This document shows positions 7,977 to 17,033 of a DNA stretch of 64,000 bases, in pieces; the first letter of the stretch is position 1, and every line of letters begins with the position of its first letter. The stretch lies in the NCBI GenBank assembly GCA_910584745.1, contig CAJUDG010000012.1:62001-126000 (forward strand), in the 5' to 3' direction. The position numbers were made by a program, and so were the translations under genes. The notes below the pieces were generated by a model. The model did no database searches. It saw only the letters and a program-made list of their open reading frames with translations, and was not told the origin of the DNA. This DNA is from an uncultured Eubacteriales bacterium. GTDB taxonomy: Bacteria; Bacillota; Clostridia; Oscillospirales; Acutalibacteraceae.

Positions 7977-9091
7977 TCCAATTTGAGCTGTAATCCCTCC
8001 ACATCATCCCGCAGCCTTGACGGCACCGGCAGGCCCAGATGGGCGCAGGCGGCCGGGGTCACGCAGCGGCCCCTTGGGGTTCGGGTCAAAAAGCCTATCT
8101 GCATAAGGTATGGCTCGTTCACGTCCAGCAGGGTGACGGCCTCCTCGCCGGTAGCCGCCGCCAGGGTCTCCAGGCCCACGGGTCCGCCGGCGTAGTTTTT
8201 GATGATGGCCGTCAGCATGTTCCGGTCGCTCTGGTCCAGGCCGAGCTCGTCTATCTCCATGCGGTCCAGGGCCACCTGGGCGGTGTTCAGGGTGATAACG
8301 CCGCCGCTCATGACCTCGGCAAAGTCCCGCACCCGCTTTAAAAGCCGGTTGACTATTCTGGGCGTGCCCCTGGAGCGGGAGGCAAGCTCCAAAGCCGCGT
8401 CCGCGTCAATCTCGCAGTTCAGTATCTTCGCGCTGCGCTGGACGATGAGCCCCAGCTCCCGGGGGTTATAGAGCTCAAGCCTCAACACCACCCCGAAGCG
8501 GTCCCTAAGGGGCGCTGACAACTGTCCCGCGCGGGTGGTGGCTCCCACCAGGGTAAACTTCGGCAGCGGCAGGTGGTACGAGGCCGCCATCTGCCCCTTG
8601 CCGGTGATTATGTCCAGTGCGAAGTCCTCCATGGCGGGGTACAGTATCTCCTCCACTGTCCGGGGAAGCCTATGCACCTCGTCGATAAACAGCACGTCCC
8701 CGGGGGAGAGGTTCGTCAAAAGCGCCGCCAGATCCCCGGGCTTCTCTATAGCCGGGCCGCTGGTTATACGCAGGTCCACCCCCAGCTCGTTGGCCACTAT
8801 CCCCGCAAGGGTGGTCTTCCCAAGCCCCGGGGGACCGTATAGCAGCACATGGTCCAGGCTCTCCTTTCTGGACTTCGCCGCCTCGATGTATATTTTAAGG
8901 TTCTCCTTCACCTTGTCCTGGCCGATATACTCCGAGAAGGTCCTGGGTCGCAAGGGGTTATCCGTCTCGTTATCACCGGGAATGTACCCGGTATCGGTGA
9001 GGCGGTCCTCCAGGTCCATCTCCTCATCTCTTGCGTCCCAGTCGATGCCGTACTGCTCCGGGCTGTTTTTCCCGCCGCTTTTCTCTATCAT
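7973..9091 (-). CDS. ruvB: Holliday junction branch-migration ATPase RuvB
   Basis: Hexameric AAA+ motor that works with RuvA to migrate Holliday junctions during recombination repair. The 372 aa contain RPRTFSEYIGQDKVKENL, Walker A LLYGPPGLGKTTLA, Walker B DVLFIDEVHRL, sensor 1 VGATTRAG, arginine finger region LRDRFG, and the winged-helix C-terminus IGFLTRTPRGR. RBS GAGGAG lies upstream of the ATG. It is separated from ruvA by two genes that are not repair genes. Confidence 0.96.
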   Translation of the reverse strand: MIEKSGGKNSPEQYGIDWDARDEEMDLEDRLTDTGYIPGDNETDNPLRPRTFSEYIGQDKVKENLKIYIEAAKSRKESLDHVLLYGPPGLGKTTLAGIVANELGVDLRITSGPAIEKPGDLAALLTNLSPGDVLFIDEVHRLPRTVEEILYPAMEDFALDIITGKGQMAASYHLPLPKFTLVGATTRAGQLSAPLRDRFGVVLRLELYNPRELGLIVQRSAKILNCEIDADAALELASRSRGTPRIVNRLLKRVRDFAEVMSGGVITLNTAQVALDRMEIDELGLDQSDRNMLTAIIKNYAGGPVGLETLAAATGEEAVTLLDVNEPYLMQIGFLTRTPRGRCVTPAACAHLGLPVPSRLRDDVEGLQLKLE

Positions 9092-9105
9092 TGGTGTCTC
9101 CTCTA

Positions 9106-9660
9106 TTATCTTATCAGTGTCTTGAATTTTCTATCGGTCATAATGCCTCCCAAAAGCTCCCAGAGCCGTCCCCTCGGGTCCTCCGCCGGGGCTATGGCCG
9201 GAGCCCGCCGCTCCCACTCCCCCGCCGTGCAGTACATGAGCTCCGACCAGTTCTCATTAAGCTCTCTGCCGCTGGCTATGGCTGTAACATAAAGGTTTTG
9301 CAGCAAAAAGTCCATTCCCGCCCGGTAGTCCTTACTCTCCATGGCGCAGGCGCTTTTCAAAAACGCCGCGTCCGCCCCGGGGTTCTCCTCAATCACACTG
9401 TACAGTTCCCGGGCAGGTCCGCTCATGGGCCGTTGGGGCCGCAGGACCTTTATGAGATAGTACGCCTCCGAGGACAGATAGGCCGTGCGCTTCTTATATG
9501 CCTTGGAGTAGAACGCAAGGTGCTTGTCTATCAGCTCCATAGCGTCCCTCCATGTGCAGCCGATATCCTCAAGGGCCGGAAGGTCAGGGTTCTGATTGCA
9601 GAGCAGTATGCCGTTTTGGGTAAGCCAGGCCTGTATGTTTCCCATATACCGTCCCTTCAT
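9106..9660 (-). CDS. Unknown protein within the ruv cluster (AlkZ-related-like)
   Basis: A 184-aa soluble protein that begins MKGRYMGNIQAWLTQNGILL and contains YLSSEAYYLIKVLRP and MDFLLQNLYVTAIASGR. The layout recalls winged-helix fragments annotated as AlkZ-related in Firmicutes, but I see no diagnostic motif and this is tentative. Its ATG overlaps the stop of the upstream kinase-like gene by 4 bp, so both are translated together, and ruvB follows 14 bp later. Confidence 0.5.
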   Translation of the reverse strand: MKGRYMGNIQAWLTQNGILLCNQNPDLPALEDIGCTWRDAMELIDKHLAFYSKAYKKRTAYLSSEAYYLIKVLRPQRPMSGPARELYSVIEENPGADAAFLKSACAMESKDYRAGMDFLLQNLYVTAIASGRELNENWSELMYCTAGEWERRAPAIAPAEDPRGRLWELLGGIMTDRKFKTLIR

Positions 9661-10574
9661 CTCTCCAGAATAATTCGCGCCGCCTCACGGGCGCGCCGGC
9701 AGTACAGCCCGGACCTGATCTCTTCGCCGCTCATCTGCGGGTCCTTCAGATCATTCTCCAGGAACTCCACGTACTCGTTGAGGGCCGAAAGCGTAATGTC
9801 AAATAAATATTCATCCCAGCCGGGCTTTTTTATAAGTCCCTCATAGTGGGCCCGGAGGAAGGTGCGGCGGAGCTCATCGTCCATGTAAAAAGGGAAACCG
9901 TCCGGCTCCGGCTCACGGGTCCCGTGGGCAATGAGCCGTGCCGGGTCCAGGGAGTATGGCATTACGCCCCCAAAGCCCCAGTCGATAATATAGGCTTTCC
10001 CCTTATTTAACAGACAGTTGATCTGCAAAAGGTCGCCGCTATTGAGGGTCCGGGGACAGGACTCCTGTCTCTTCAAGAAGGCCCTATAGGCTTTGGCAAG
10101 CTCCGGCAGGTCCCGAAGGCAGGCGGCCCGTTTTTCAATACGCTCCCTATACCGAAGGAAACGCCCCGGGTCGGCCCCGCTCCCCCAAAATACGTTCTGT
10201 ATCTTACTGAGGGTCCCGGCAATGGCCGGGGCCGCTTCCCGGGTAAAGCGCCGGAGGTCCGGGCCAGAGATATGCTCCAAAAGCAGCCATACCTCTCCCT
10301 CCTCCGTGGTGTGCCCGAAGCACTCCGGCACGGCGAACCCACGCCCCCGAAGGAGCTTTTCATACACCCAAACTTCCCTGCTGTCTGACTTTTTCAGCAC
10401 ATATTCCCCCTTCGGGGAGGAGAGCTTATACACGTTATATCTTCGGCTATAACCTCCGTCGTTATCGCAGAAACGCTCCGCCCGGCCCTCCAGCCTGCGG
10501 CCAAGTATCCTCCCGGCCATCTCCAGCAGCGGCTGGGCTTTTGCCCCCAGGTCCTCCAAATATACCCCGCTCAT
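9657..10574 (-). CDS. Aminoglycoside phosphotransferase-like kinase (APH fold)
   Basis: A 305-aa protein of the APH/choline kinase fold. The ATP-binding Lys is in EYVLKKSDSREV; the hinge is WLLLEHISGPDLRRF. The catalytic loop is LNSGDLLQINCLL, keeping the Asp and Asn of HGDLHxxN but with both His replaced (Ser and Leu), and the metal-binding motif is IIDWGFGG. Related enzymes phosphorylate small molecules; CotS-like relatives act in spore coats, so a sporulation role is possible but not shown. The ATG at 10572-10574 is chosen for the AGGTGA site upstream; a TTG 21 bases earlier is the alternative. Confidence 0.7.
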   Translation of the reverse strand: MSGVYLEDLGAKAQPLLEMAGRILGRRLEGRAERFCDNDGGYSRRYNVYKLSSPKGEYVLKKSDSREVWVYEKLLRGRGFAVPECFGHTTEEGEVWLLLEHISGPDLRRFTREAAPAIAGTLSKIQNVFWGSGADPGRFLRYRERIEKRAACLRDLPELAKAYRAFLKRQESCPRTLNSGDLLQINCLLNKGKAYIIDWGFGGVMPYSLDPARLIAHGTREPEPDGFPFYMDDELRRTFLRAHYEGLIKKPGWDEYLFDITLSALNEYVEFLENDLKDPQMSGEEIRSGLYCRRAREAARIILER

Positions 10575-10581
10575 TAAAATA

Positions 10582-11184
10582 TCACCTGCTCCCAAACCCC
10601 TTCAGCGCCAATCTGATAAGCTCCTCCGCCGGCAGCGAGCTGTCCAATCGTCCCACCGCCGCCGCAGCCTCCGACGGCGAATACCCCAGGGTGACCAGCG
10701 CCTCCGCGGCCTGTGCGGCGTTGCCTGCCGCCGAGGGCCCGCCGGGCTCTATGCCGGAGAGGTCCGTGCCCGCGAAGCTCAGCCCCTTCACCTTGTCTTT
10801 AAGCTCCAGCACTATCCGCTGGGCCAATTTTGCCCCCACGCCGTTGGCCTTTGTAAAGCGCTTTGCGTCCCCGGCGGCGGCGGCCAGTGCCACATCCTCC
10901 GGGGCCATCTCGGAGAGGATAGCCAGGGCCGCTTTTGGCCCCACGCCGCTGATGGCCGTCAGGAGCTTATAGCAGTTCAGCTCCCCAAGGGTATAGAAGC
11001 CGTAGAGATCCAGAGCGTCCTCCCGCACGTTTAAGTAGGTGTACAGCGTGGCCTTGCCCCCGGTGCGGGGCAGGGCCCGCAGCGTGCCCATGGAGGTCAG
11101 GCACTTGAAGGCCACGCCTCCCACGTCGATAACGGCCACTCCCGGCTCTGTATGGGACACGGTCCCCGTAAGGCTATAGAACAT
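10582..11184 (-). CDS. ruvA: Holliday junction DNA-binding protein RuvA
   Basis: A 200-aa tetrameric protein that binds four-way junctions and loads RuvB. It has the N-terminal OB-fold start MFYSLTGTVSH, the helix-hairpin-helix region LLTAISGVGPKAALAILSEM, the second HhH NGVGAKLAQRIVLELKDK, and a C-terminal RuvB-binding domain ALVTLGYSPSEAAAAV. Its start overlaps the ruvC stop by 11 bp, the usual ruvC-ruvA coupling. Confidence 0.95.
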   Translation of the reverse strand: MFYSLTGTVSHTEPGVAVIDVGGVAFKCLTSMGTLRALPRTGGKATLYTYLNVREDALDLYGFYTLGELNCYKLLTAISGVGPKAALAILSEMAPEDVALAAAAGDAKRFTKANGVGAKLAQRIVLELKDKVKGLSFAGTDLSGIEPGGPSAAGNAAQAAEALVTLGYSPSEAAAAVGRLDSSLPAEELIRLALKGFGSR

Positions 11185-11698
11185 TGCTTATCCCTCCGTT
11201 TATGTTTATAAGCTTCCTGCGCACGTTGGACCCCGCCGCCTGACCGTGGCAGATGGCAAGGGCCAAGGCGTCCGCCGCGTCGTCCGGCTTCGGTATGCCG
11301 GGAAGGTTCAGAAGCCTTGCCGTCATCTCCTGGACCTGATGCTTCTGGGCCTTGCCATAGCCTGTTACGGCCTGCTTCACCTGCATGGGTGTGTACTCAA
11401 ATAGGGGCACCCCGGCCTGGGAGAGGGTCAGAAGTATTATCCCCCTGGCCTCGGCCACCCCTATACCGGTGGTCTTGTTGTTAAGAAAGTACAGCTTTTC
11501 AACTGCCGCCGCCTGGGGCTTCAGCGTGGCTATGAGCTCGGTCATCCCCTCGTATATCTCCAGAAGCCTTAACCCGAAGTCCTCCCCGGCCTTAGTGGTC
11601 ACCGCGCCATACTCCACGGTCTCATACCGGCCCCGGGCCGCGTTTATGACCCCATAGCCCACTATGGCGTAGCCGGGGTCGATGCCTAATATGCGCAT
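11174..11698 (-). CDS. ruvC: Holliday junction resolvase RuvC
   Basis: A 174-aa RNase H-fold endonuclease that cleaves Holliday junctions. Acidic active-site residues are visible in MRILGIDPGYAIVGYG, in AAVEKLYFLNN and in KPDDAADALALAICH. The ATG at 11696-11698 follows GGAGAGG; a TTG four codons earlier is part of that site. It is the first gene of a leftward cluster and has a consensus promoter directly upstream. Confidence 0.95.
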   Translation of the reverse strand: MRILGIDPGYAIVGYGVINAARGRYETVEYGAVTTKAGEDFGLRLLEIYEGMTELIATLKPQAAAVEKLYFLNNKTTGIGVAEARGIILLTLSQAGVPLFEYTPMQVKQAVTGYGKAQKHQVQEMTARLLNLPGIPKPDDAADALALAICHGQAAGSNVRRKLININGGISNVL

Positions 11699-11730
11699 AT
11701 TCCTCTCCAATTTAAAAAGGTTCAGCTTGT

Positions 11731-11759
11731 ATTATAACACAGAAGATATTTCCAGTCAA
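11731..11759 (-). promoter_or_regulatory. Consensus vegetative promoter for the ruvC cluster
   Basis: On the minus strand TTGACT (11754-11759) is followed after 17 bp by TATAAT (11731-11736) with a TG one base upstream, an extended -10. Transcription would start about 30 bp before the ruvC ATG. Confidence 0.85.
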
Positions 11760-11776
11760 AAAAAATTGCTCTCCCG

Positions 11777-11808
11777 CATTATTTTCCCCTTTCAAAGGGA
11801 AAATAATG
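11777..11808. promoter_or_regulatory. 12-bp inverted repeat between ruvC and ypeB
   Basis: Perfect arms CATTATTTTCCC and GGGAAAATAATG with an 8-base centre. It lies upstream of the ruvC promoter and just ahead of ypeB (ATG at 11836), with no T-run after it in either direction. It could be an operator or a leader hairpin for ypeB; the sequence does not decide. Confidence 0.55.
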
Positions 11809-11835
11809 TGAAAAAGCCTTAGGAAGTGACCATAT

Positions 11836-13188
11836 ATGAAGACCCGCGCAAAAGTCCGACTGATAACCTTTGCCCTTGCCGTCCCGGTGCTGCTGGGGGG
11901 CTTCTGGCTGGACGCGCACCTCACCCTGCGCTCCTCCCGGACCCAGCTTGAGTACGTCTACCTCCGGGCCCTGGGGGACCTTACGGACTATGTGTCCGGC
12001 ATGGGCGACACCCTGCATAAGTCCATGTACGCCGGCTCCCCCGCCACCCGCAGCGCCCTGTCGGCACAGCTTCTGGAGCAGGCCGGCGGGGCAAAGTCCG
12101 CCATGGCGGCGCTGCCCTTCTCGGAGGAGAAGACAGACCGTTTCAACCGCTTCCTGTCCCAGGCCGGGGACTACGCCATGGCCCTGTCCCGCAAGACCTT
12201 CTCTGGGGCCCGGCTGGACAGCGGGGACCTTGAGAACCTCAAAGTGCTGCGGGAATACGCCGGAAAGCTCACCGAAGCCCTTACCGGGCTCCAGGCCCGG
12301 CTCACCGCCGAGGGGGACAGCATCGTGCAGAACGTCCACCTTCTGAACAACCTGGACGAGATAGACAGCCTTGCCGTGCTGGATGACGATTTCGACGAGG
12401 TTTCGGAGGAGTTCGCCGTCTTTCCGGCCCTTCTGTACGACGGCCCCTTCTCCGACCACATCAGCCGCCGTGAGCCCCTGTCCCTTAAGGACTTAGAGGG
12501 CGTGACCCGGGAACAGGCCCTCCATGAGGCCGCAAGGTTCCTGAACTGCCCGGAGGACTCCTTGAGCTTCACCGGCGAGGGCGGCGGGAACCTGCCGGTC
12601 TACTCCTTTACCGCGGATGACTCCATGGTGAATATCACCCGCCAGGGCGGGCGGCCCGTCTACTTCAAGAAGGCCGGGGGGATCTCCGCCGCCAATTTCA
12701 CCACAGAACAGGCCCGCCGGGCCGCGGAGGAATACCTCTCCGGGCTGGGGTACGGCCCAATGGAGCTGAGCTACTTCCTTCTAAACGACAATATGGCAAG
12801 CTTCAACTTTCACGGAGCCCTTGAGACCCAAGACGGCCAGCCGGTCATATGCTACCCGGACCTTATGAAGGTCACCGTGGAGCTGGAAAAGGGCGGGACC
12901 ATCGAGTTCGACGCCGCCGGGTACGTGATGAATAACCACGACCGCAGTATCCCCGCGCCCAAGATACCCCTTGACGAGGCTAAGAGCGCCGTAAGCCCCT
13001 TGCTCCGTGTGGAGAGCGGGCGGCTTGCCGTCATACCCACCCCGGGCCTTGACGAGCTGCTCTGCTGGGAGCTCCACTGCACCGCCGCCGACGGCCAGGA
13101 GGTGCTGAGCTATGTGAACACGGAGACCGGCCTTGAGGAACAGCTCTATATCCTGCAAAGGGACGAGCACGGCACTCTCGCAAATTAG
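11836..13188 (+). CDS. ypeB: Germination protein YpeB
   Basis: A 450-aa protein with one N-terminal membrane helix (LITFALAVPVLLGGFWL) and an exported body containing the YpeB hallmark FPALLYDGPFSDHI and C-terminal PepSY-type repeats (TREQALHEAARFL, TEQARRAAEEYLS, PLDEAKSAVSPLL). In Bacillus, YpeB stabilises the spore cortex-lytic enzyme SleB. Here no sleB lies next to it: upstream is the divergent ruvC promoter and downstream a convergent topoisomerase gene whose stop overlaps by 4 bp. RBS TTAGGAAGTG is weak. Its presence supports a spore-forming host. Confidence 0.9.
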   Translation: MKTRAKVRLITFALAVPVLLGGFWLDAHLTLRSSRTQLEYVYLRALGDLTDYVSGMGDTLHKSMYAGSPATRSALSAQLLEQAGGAKSAMAALPFSEEKTDRFNRFLSQAGDYAMALSRKTFSGARLDSGDLENLKVLREYAGKLTEALTGLQARLTAEGDSIVQNVHLLNNLDEIDSLAVLDDDFDEVSEEFAVFPALLYDGPFSDHISRREPLSLKDLEGVTREQALHEAARFLNCPEDSLSFTGEGGGNLPVYSFTADDSMVNITRQGGRPVYFKKAGGISAANFTTEQARRAAEEYLSGLGYGPMELSYFLLNDNMASFNFHGALETQDGQPVICYPDLMKVTVELEKGGTIEFDAAGYVMNNHDRSIPAPKIPLDEAKSAVSPLLRVESGRLAVIPTPGLDELLCWELHCTAADGQEVLSYVNTETGLEEQLYILQRDEHGTLAN

Positions 13189-15413
13189 AGCTTCAGCTGC
13201 TCCCCGGCCTCCTCCCCGCCGGGCAGGGACCCCGCCGCGGGCAGCTTCTTCTTATACCGCCCCTCGTTCTTTAAGGTCCCCTCCTGATAGGGCCCTGCCG
13301 CTATCACCCGCTGGCCCTTTTTAAGGTTCATGGCCTGGACCCCCTGGGTGTTCTTGGTGGTCTTGGAGGCTATCTGCCCGGTGTGGAACAGCAGCAGCTT
13401 TCCCGAACTGGCGGTCAAAAGCACCATGCCGTCCTCAGGCAGCTGTATGGCGGCCACTACCGGCGACTTGTCGCTGTAGGCGCTGATGAGCTTCTTTCGG
13501 TTGGTCTTGGTCTGATAGGCGCTCATGTCCACCTTGGCGGCCTTGCCGTTCTCGAATACGAACAGCATATACCCCGAAAAGTCCGTGGTATAGGCCATAT
13601 ATATGGCCCGCTCCCCCTCGTCCATCTGGAGCTTTGCGGGGATATAGTCGCCCAAAACGCTTGCCTTGCTGTCGTCAAAGTCGAAGGCCCGGGCCTTATA
13701 CACCTGGCACCTGTCAGAGAAGAATAAGAGCTCCCCGGCGTTCTGGCCCTCCAGCTGCTGGGACATCTCGTCCCCCTCTTTCAGCTTCTGCTCGCCGCTC
13801 ATTCTCAGGGACTGAGGGGTTATCTTCTTGAAGTAGCCCTCCTTGGTGAAGAACAGGTTGACGGGATAATCAGGGACCTCCTCGGTTATCACCGCCTCTT
13901 CTATCTCCCCGGCGTAGAGCAGTATAGTCTTCCTGGGCTGGCCGTAGGTCTTCGCCACGGCCTCCAGTTCTTTGATGATTATATTCTGTATCTTAGCTTT
14001 AGAGCCCAGTATGCCCTCAAGCTCCGCTATGTCCTTCTCAAGCTGCCCGGTCTCCTCGGTGCGCTTTAGGATATACTCCCTATTCAGGTGCCTAAGGCGT
14101 ATCTCTGCCACGAACTCCGCCTGGACCTCGTCTATCCCGAAGCCTATCATCAGGTTCGGGACCACCTCGGCCTCCTCGTCGGTCTCCCGGACTATCCTGA
14201 TGGCCTTGTCGATGTCTAAAAGTATGGCCGCAAGGCCCTTTAAAAGGTGCAGCTTCTCCTTTTTCTTGCTAAGGTCGAAGTATGTGCGCCTTCTTACGCA
14301 CTCCACCCTGAAGGCCGTCCACTCCTCCAGAAGCTCCCGCACGCCCATGACCCTGGGCACCCCGGCCACCAGCACGTTGAAGTTGCAGGCAAAGCTGTCC
14401 TCTAAAGTGGTCAGCTTAAAGAGCTTCTGCATGAGCTTTTCGGGGTCCACGCCCCGCTTCAGGTCTATGGTTATCTTCATGCCGGTCAGGTCCGTCTCGT
14501 CCCGGACGTCGGCCACTTCCTTTAGCTTGCTGCCCTTCGCCAGCTCTACTATCTTCTCGACGATAACCTCCACGTTGGTGGAGGGGGGTATCTGGGTCAC
14601 GTCGATGCAGCCCGCGGCCTTGTCATAGCTCCACTTGCTGCGCACCCGAAAGCTGCCCCGGCCGGTCTCATAGATCTTCTCCATCTGTGCCCGGTCGAAG
14701 ATAAGCTGGCCGCCGCCGGGGAAATCCGGGGCCTGTAAAGTCTCGAACAGGTCAGCCCTAGGATCCCGCATAAGGGCTATGGTGGTCCTGCACACCTCGG
14801 CTAAATTAAAGGAGCAGATATTGCAGGCCATGCCCACGGCGATGCCTGTGCTTGGGTTCGTCAGGATGGTGGGGAAGCTGGCCGGGAGCAATAATGGCTC
14901 CTTCATGGTGCTGTCATAGTTGTCCGCAAAGTCCACCGTGTCCCGGTCGATGTCGTTAAAGAATTCCTTGCAGATGCCGTCCAGCTTCGCCTCAGTGTAC
15001 CTTGGCGCGGCCCAGGCCATGTCCCTTGAATATGCCTTGCCGAAGTTCCCCTTACTGTCCACATAGGGATGCAGAAGTGCCTCATACCCCCGGGAAAGGC
15101 GCACCATTGTGTCATAGATAGCCGCGTCACCGTGGGGGTTCAGCTTCATGGTCTGGCCCACGATGTTGGCGCTCTTTGTCCGCGTACCGGTCAGAAGCCC
15201 CATCTTGTACATGGTATAGAGGAGCTTTCGCTGGGATGGCTTTAAGCCGTCTATCTCCGGCAGGGCCCGGCTTAAAATGACGCTCATGGCGTAGGGCATA
15301 TAGTTCTTTCTGAGGGTATCCCCCACGTCCTGCTCCACTATCTCCCCCGCCCCGGCGATGTAGCCCAGGGCCCGGCCGGTCTTTTTTGGGGGCTTTTTCT
15401 CTCTTTTTGGCAT
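13185..15413 (-). CDS. parC: Type II DNA topoisomerase subunit A (ParC/GyrA family)
   Basis: Breakage-reunion subunit of 742 aa. The N-terminal domain has PYAMSVILSRALPEIDGLKPSQRKLLYTMYKMG and the catalytic tyrosine in MAWAAPRYTEAKL; the C-terminus is a short beta-propeller-like region. Clostridial relatives are annotated as topoisomerase IV or a second gyrase-like pair. The ATG at 15411-15413 follows TAGGTGA; a GTG three codons upstream is part of that ribosome site. The matching B subunit is at 18528-20516, with five unrelated genes between them in the same direction. Confidence 0.88.
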   Translation of the reverse strand: MPKREKKPPKKTGRALGYIAGAGEIVEQDVGDTLRKNYMPYAMSVILSRALPEIDGLKPSQRKLLYTMYKMGLLTGTRTKSANIVGQTMKLNPHGDAAIYDTMVRLSRGYEALLHPYVDSKGNFGKAYSRDMAWAAPRYTEAKLDGICKEFFNDIDRDTVDFADNYDSTMKEPLLLPASFPTILTNPSTGIAVGMACNICSFNLAEVCRTTIALMRDPRADLFETLQAPDFPGGGQLIFDRAQMEKIYETGRGSFRVRSKWSYDKAAGCIDVTQIPPSTNVEVIVEKIVELAKGSKLKEVADVRDETDLTGMKITIDLKRGVDPEKLMQKLFKLTTLEDSFACNFNVLVAGVPRVMGVRELLEEWTAFRVECVRRRTYFDLSKKKEKLHLLKGLAAILLDIDKAIRIVRETDEEAEVVPNLMIGFGIDEVQAEFVAEIRLRHLNREYILKRTEETGQLEKDIAELEGILGSKAKIQNIIIKELEAVAKTYGQPRKTILLYAGEIEEAVITEEVPDYPVNLFFTKEGYFKKITPQSLRMSGEQKLKEGDEMSQQLEGQNAGELLFFSDRCQVYKARAFDFDDSKASVLGDYIPAKLQMDEGERAIYMAYTTDFSGYMLFVFENGKAAKVDMSAYQTKTNRKKLISAYSDKSPVVAAIQLPEDGMVLLTASSGKLLLFHTGQIASKTTKNTQGVQAMNLKKGQRVIAAGPYQEGTLKNEGRYKKKLPAAGSLPGGEEAGEQLKL

Positions 15414-15418
15414 GTTTA

Positions 15419-15958
15419 TCACCTACATTTTAACTCATATTCTTCCAGCGCGCAGTTTCCCATACCGAACCTAAAAAACTCCTCGTTGGTCATATCCCTA
15501 AAGTAAGTATTTATCACCCTGCAAACCCCGCCGTGGCAGACAAGCAGCACGTTTCCCTCCGGGTATCTCTCCCCCAGCTCCTCTATGAGCCCGTATGTGC
15601 GGTGCGCCACGTCCATCATGGACTCCCCGCCGGGGTATCGGAAAGCAAAGCAGCGCTTATTATCGAGAAACCCCTGGTCCCCCCGGTCCACGCCCTCGTA
15701 TACGCCGTAGTCCTGCTCTATAAGCCGCCGGTCCACCTCTATCGGTACGCCCCTGCCCCCCTCGATCATGCGGGCGGTCTCAAGGGCGCGCTTTAAGGGC
15801 GATGACACTATCAGGTCTATCTTATAATCCCGCAGCTTTTCTCCAAGCTCCTTGGCTTGGGCGCGGCCTCTTTCGGTCAGGTCCACGTCCGTTATGCCGC
15901 AGATCTTGTTCTGTACGTTCCATTCAGTTTCGCCGTGGCGGGTCAGGTATAGGGTCAT
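15419..15958 (-). CDS. Histidine phosphatase family protein
   Basis: A 179-aa phosphoglycerate mutase-like phosphatase. The phosphoacceptor motif is YLTRHGETEWN near residue 8, followed by LIVSSPLKRALETA and the second catalytic His in LLVCHGGVCRV. Substrates in this family range from phosphosugars to nucleoside phosphates and cannot be assigned. RBS AAGGAGG precedes the ATG. It lies between the GNAT gene and parC. Confidence 0.85.
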   Translation of the reverse strand: MTLYLTRHGETEWNVQNKICGITDVDLTERGRAQAKELGEKLRDYKIDLIVSSPLKRALETARMIEGGRGVPIEVDRRLIEQDYGVYEGVDRGDQGFLDNKRCFAFRYPGGESMMDVAHRTYGLIEELGERYPEGNVLLVCHGGVCRVINTYFRDMTNEEFFRFGMGNCALEEYELKCR

Positions 15959-15972
15959 GCTGCGCCTCCTTA

Positions 15973-16455
15973 CTACAATTTCTTCTCCATATACCCGCAG
16001 GTAAACGGAAAAAACTCAAACTTTTTCACCCCGGTATGCACAAATCCAAACCCCTCGTACCACCTTCTAAGCACCCGGTTCTCCTCCACGATGCCTATCT
16101 CCATCCTGGAGCACCCCAATTCCCGGGCCGCCTCAAAGGCGTACTCAAGAAGCTTCGCGCCTATGCCCCCATGCCTGTATGCGGGCAGCACGCAGAGGTT
16201 ATTCAGCTCGCACCCGCCGCTTTCCAGAAGTAACAGCGAGCAGTACCCGGTTATGTTCCCATCGTCCGTGTGGACATACATATGCCGGTTTTCGTCGGCA
16301 AGCTGGTACAGCAGGCGTTCCTCCGTGGTGGCAAAAGCGGTAAATCTCGGTGCGTTTTCGGGGGTTATATCAAGCTCGTCCGCTACGGTTTTGAAGCCCT
16401 CGCGGATGACTTTTACGCACTCTTTTATGTCGGAAGCTTCTGCTTTTCTGATCAT
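15973..16455 (-). CDS. GNAT family N-acetyltransferase
   Basis: A 160-aa acetyltransferase. The acetyl-CoA binding motif A is ELNNLCVLPAYRHGGIGAKLLEYAFEAARELGC and the C-terminal motif is NRVLRRWYEGFGFVHTGVKKFE. The ATG overlaps the stop of the upstream YdeI-like gene by 4 bp. The substrate is unknown. Confidence 0.85.
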   Translation of the reverse strand: MIRKAEASDIKECVKVIREGFKTVADELDITPENAPRFTAFATTEERLLYQLADENRHMYVHTDDGNITGYCSLLLLESGGCELNNLCVLPAYRHGGIGAKLLEYAFEAARELGCSRMEIGIVEENRVLRRWYEGFGFVHTGVKKFEFFPFTCGYMEKKL

Positions 16456-17024
16456 TTCTCTTTCTCCATGGGCCTAAGGTTTTTATCAAGGCGGTCTATC
16501 AGCCACAAGAGCCGTTTCTCCCGCCCGGCCTGGGTCTTCGCGTCGAAGTAGGCCCGCGCATAGGTCTTTTGTACCGATAGCGGCATGGTCCGGAAGTTCT
16601 GGTACGCGGGCTCGTGCCCCTCAAGCAGCGCGGCGACCTCGTCCACCTGCTCCTCCGTCAGCTTCATCAGGTCCGGCGCGTCCCAGCGGCCGTTCCCTTT
16701 TGCAATCGCTATCTTCTCCCGGCCGAAGTCCGTCATGAGCCCGCGCCCCTCCAGAGCCTCTGTCAGCTTCTTGTTCTTCTCGGACCACTTGCTGTCCGCC
16801 CGGCGCTCTGAGAAATACTTGATATACGAGGTCTCGTCCAGCTTCTTCATCTGCCCGTCTATCCAGCCAAAGCACAGGGCCTCCTCCAAAGCTTCCCCGG
16901 CCTTCAGGGTCCCCGGCCCGCCGGCCTTGCCGAAAAGGAGCCACACCCCGCCGTGGGACCGGCAGTTTTCACTGAGCCATTCGCGGAAGGCATCTCTTGT
17001 CTCAAACCTCATAGTATCGCCCAT
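16452..17024 (-). CDS. YdeI/OmpD-associated family protein
   Basis: A 190-aa protein with SHGGVWLLFGKAG, EALEEALCFGWIDGQMKKLDE and YIKYFSERRADSKWSEKN, the conserved core of the YdeI/OmpD-associated family, and the C-terminal segment SVQKTYARAYFDAKTQAGREKRL. Some members are annotated as bacteriocin-protection proteins; the molecular activity is unclear. RBS AGGAGG precedes the ATG. Confidence 0.8.
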   Translation of the reverse strand: MGDTMRFETRDAFREWLSENCRSHGGVWLLFGKAGGPGTLKAGEALEEALCFGWIDGQMKKLDETSYIKYFSERRADSKWSEKNKKLTEALEGRGLMTDFGREKIAIAKGNGRWDAPDLMKLTEEQVDEVAALLEGHEPAYQNFRTMPLSVQKTYARAYFDAKTQAGREKRLLWLIDRLDKNLRPMEKEK

Positions 17025-17033
17025 GATTTCCTC

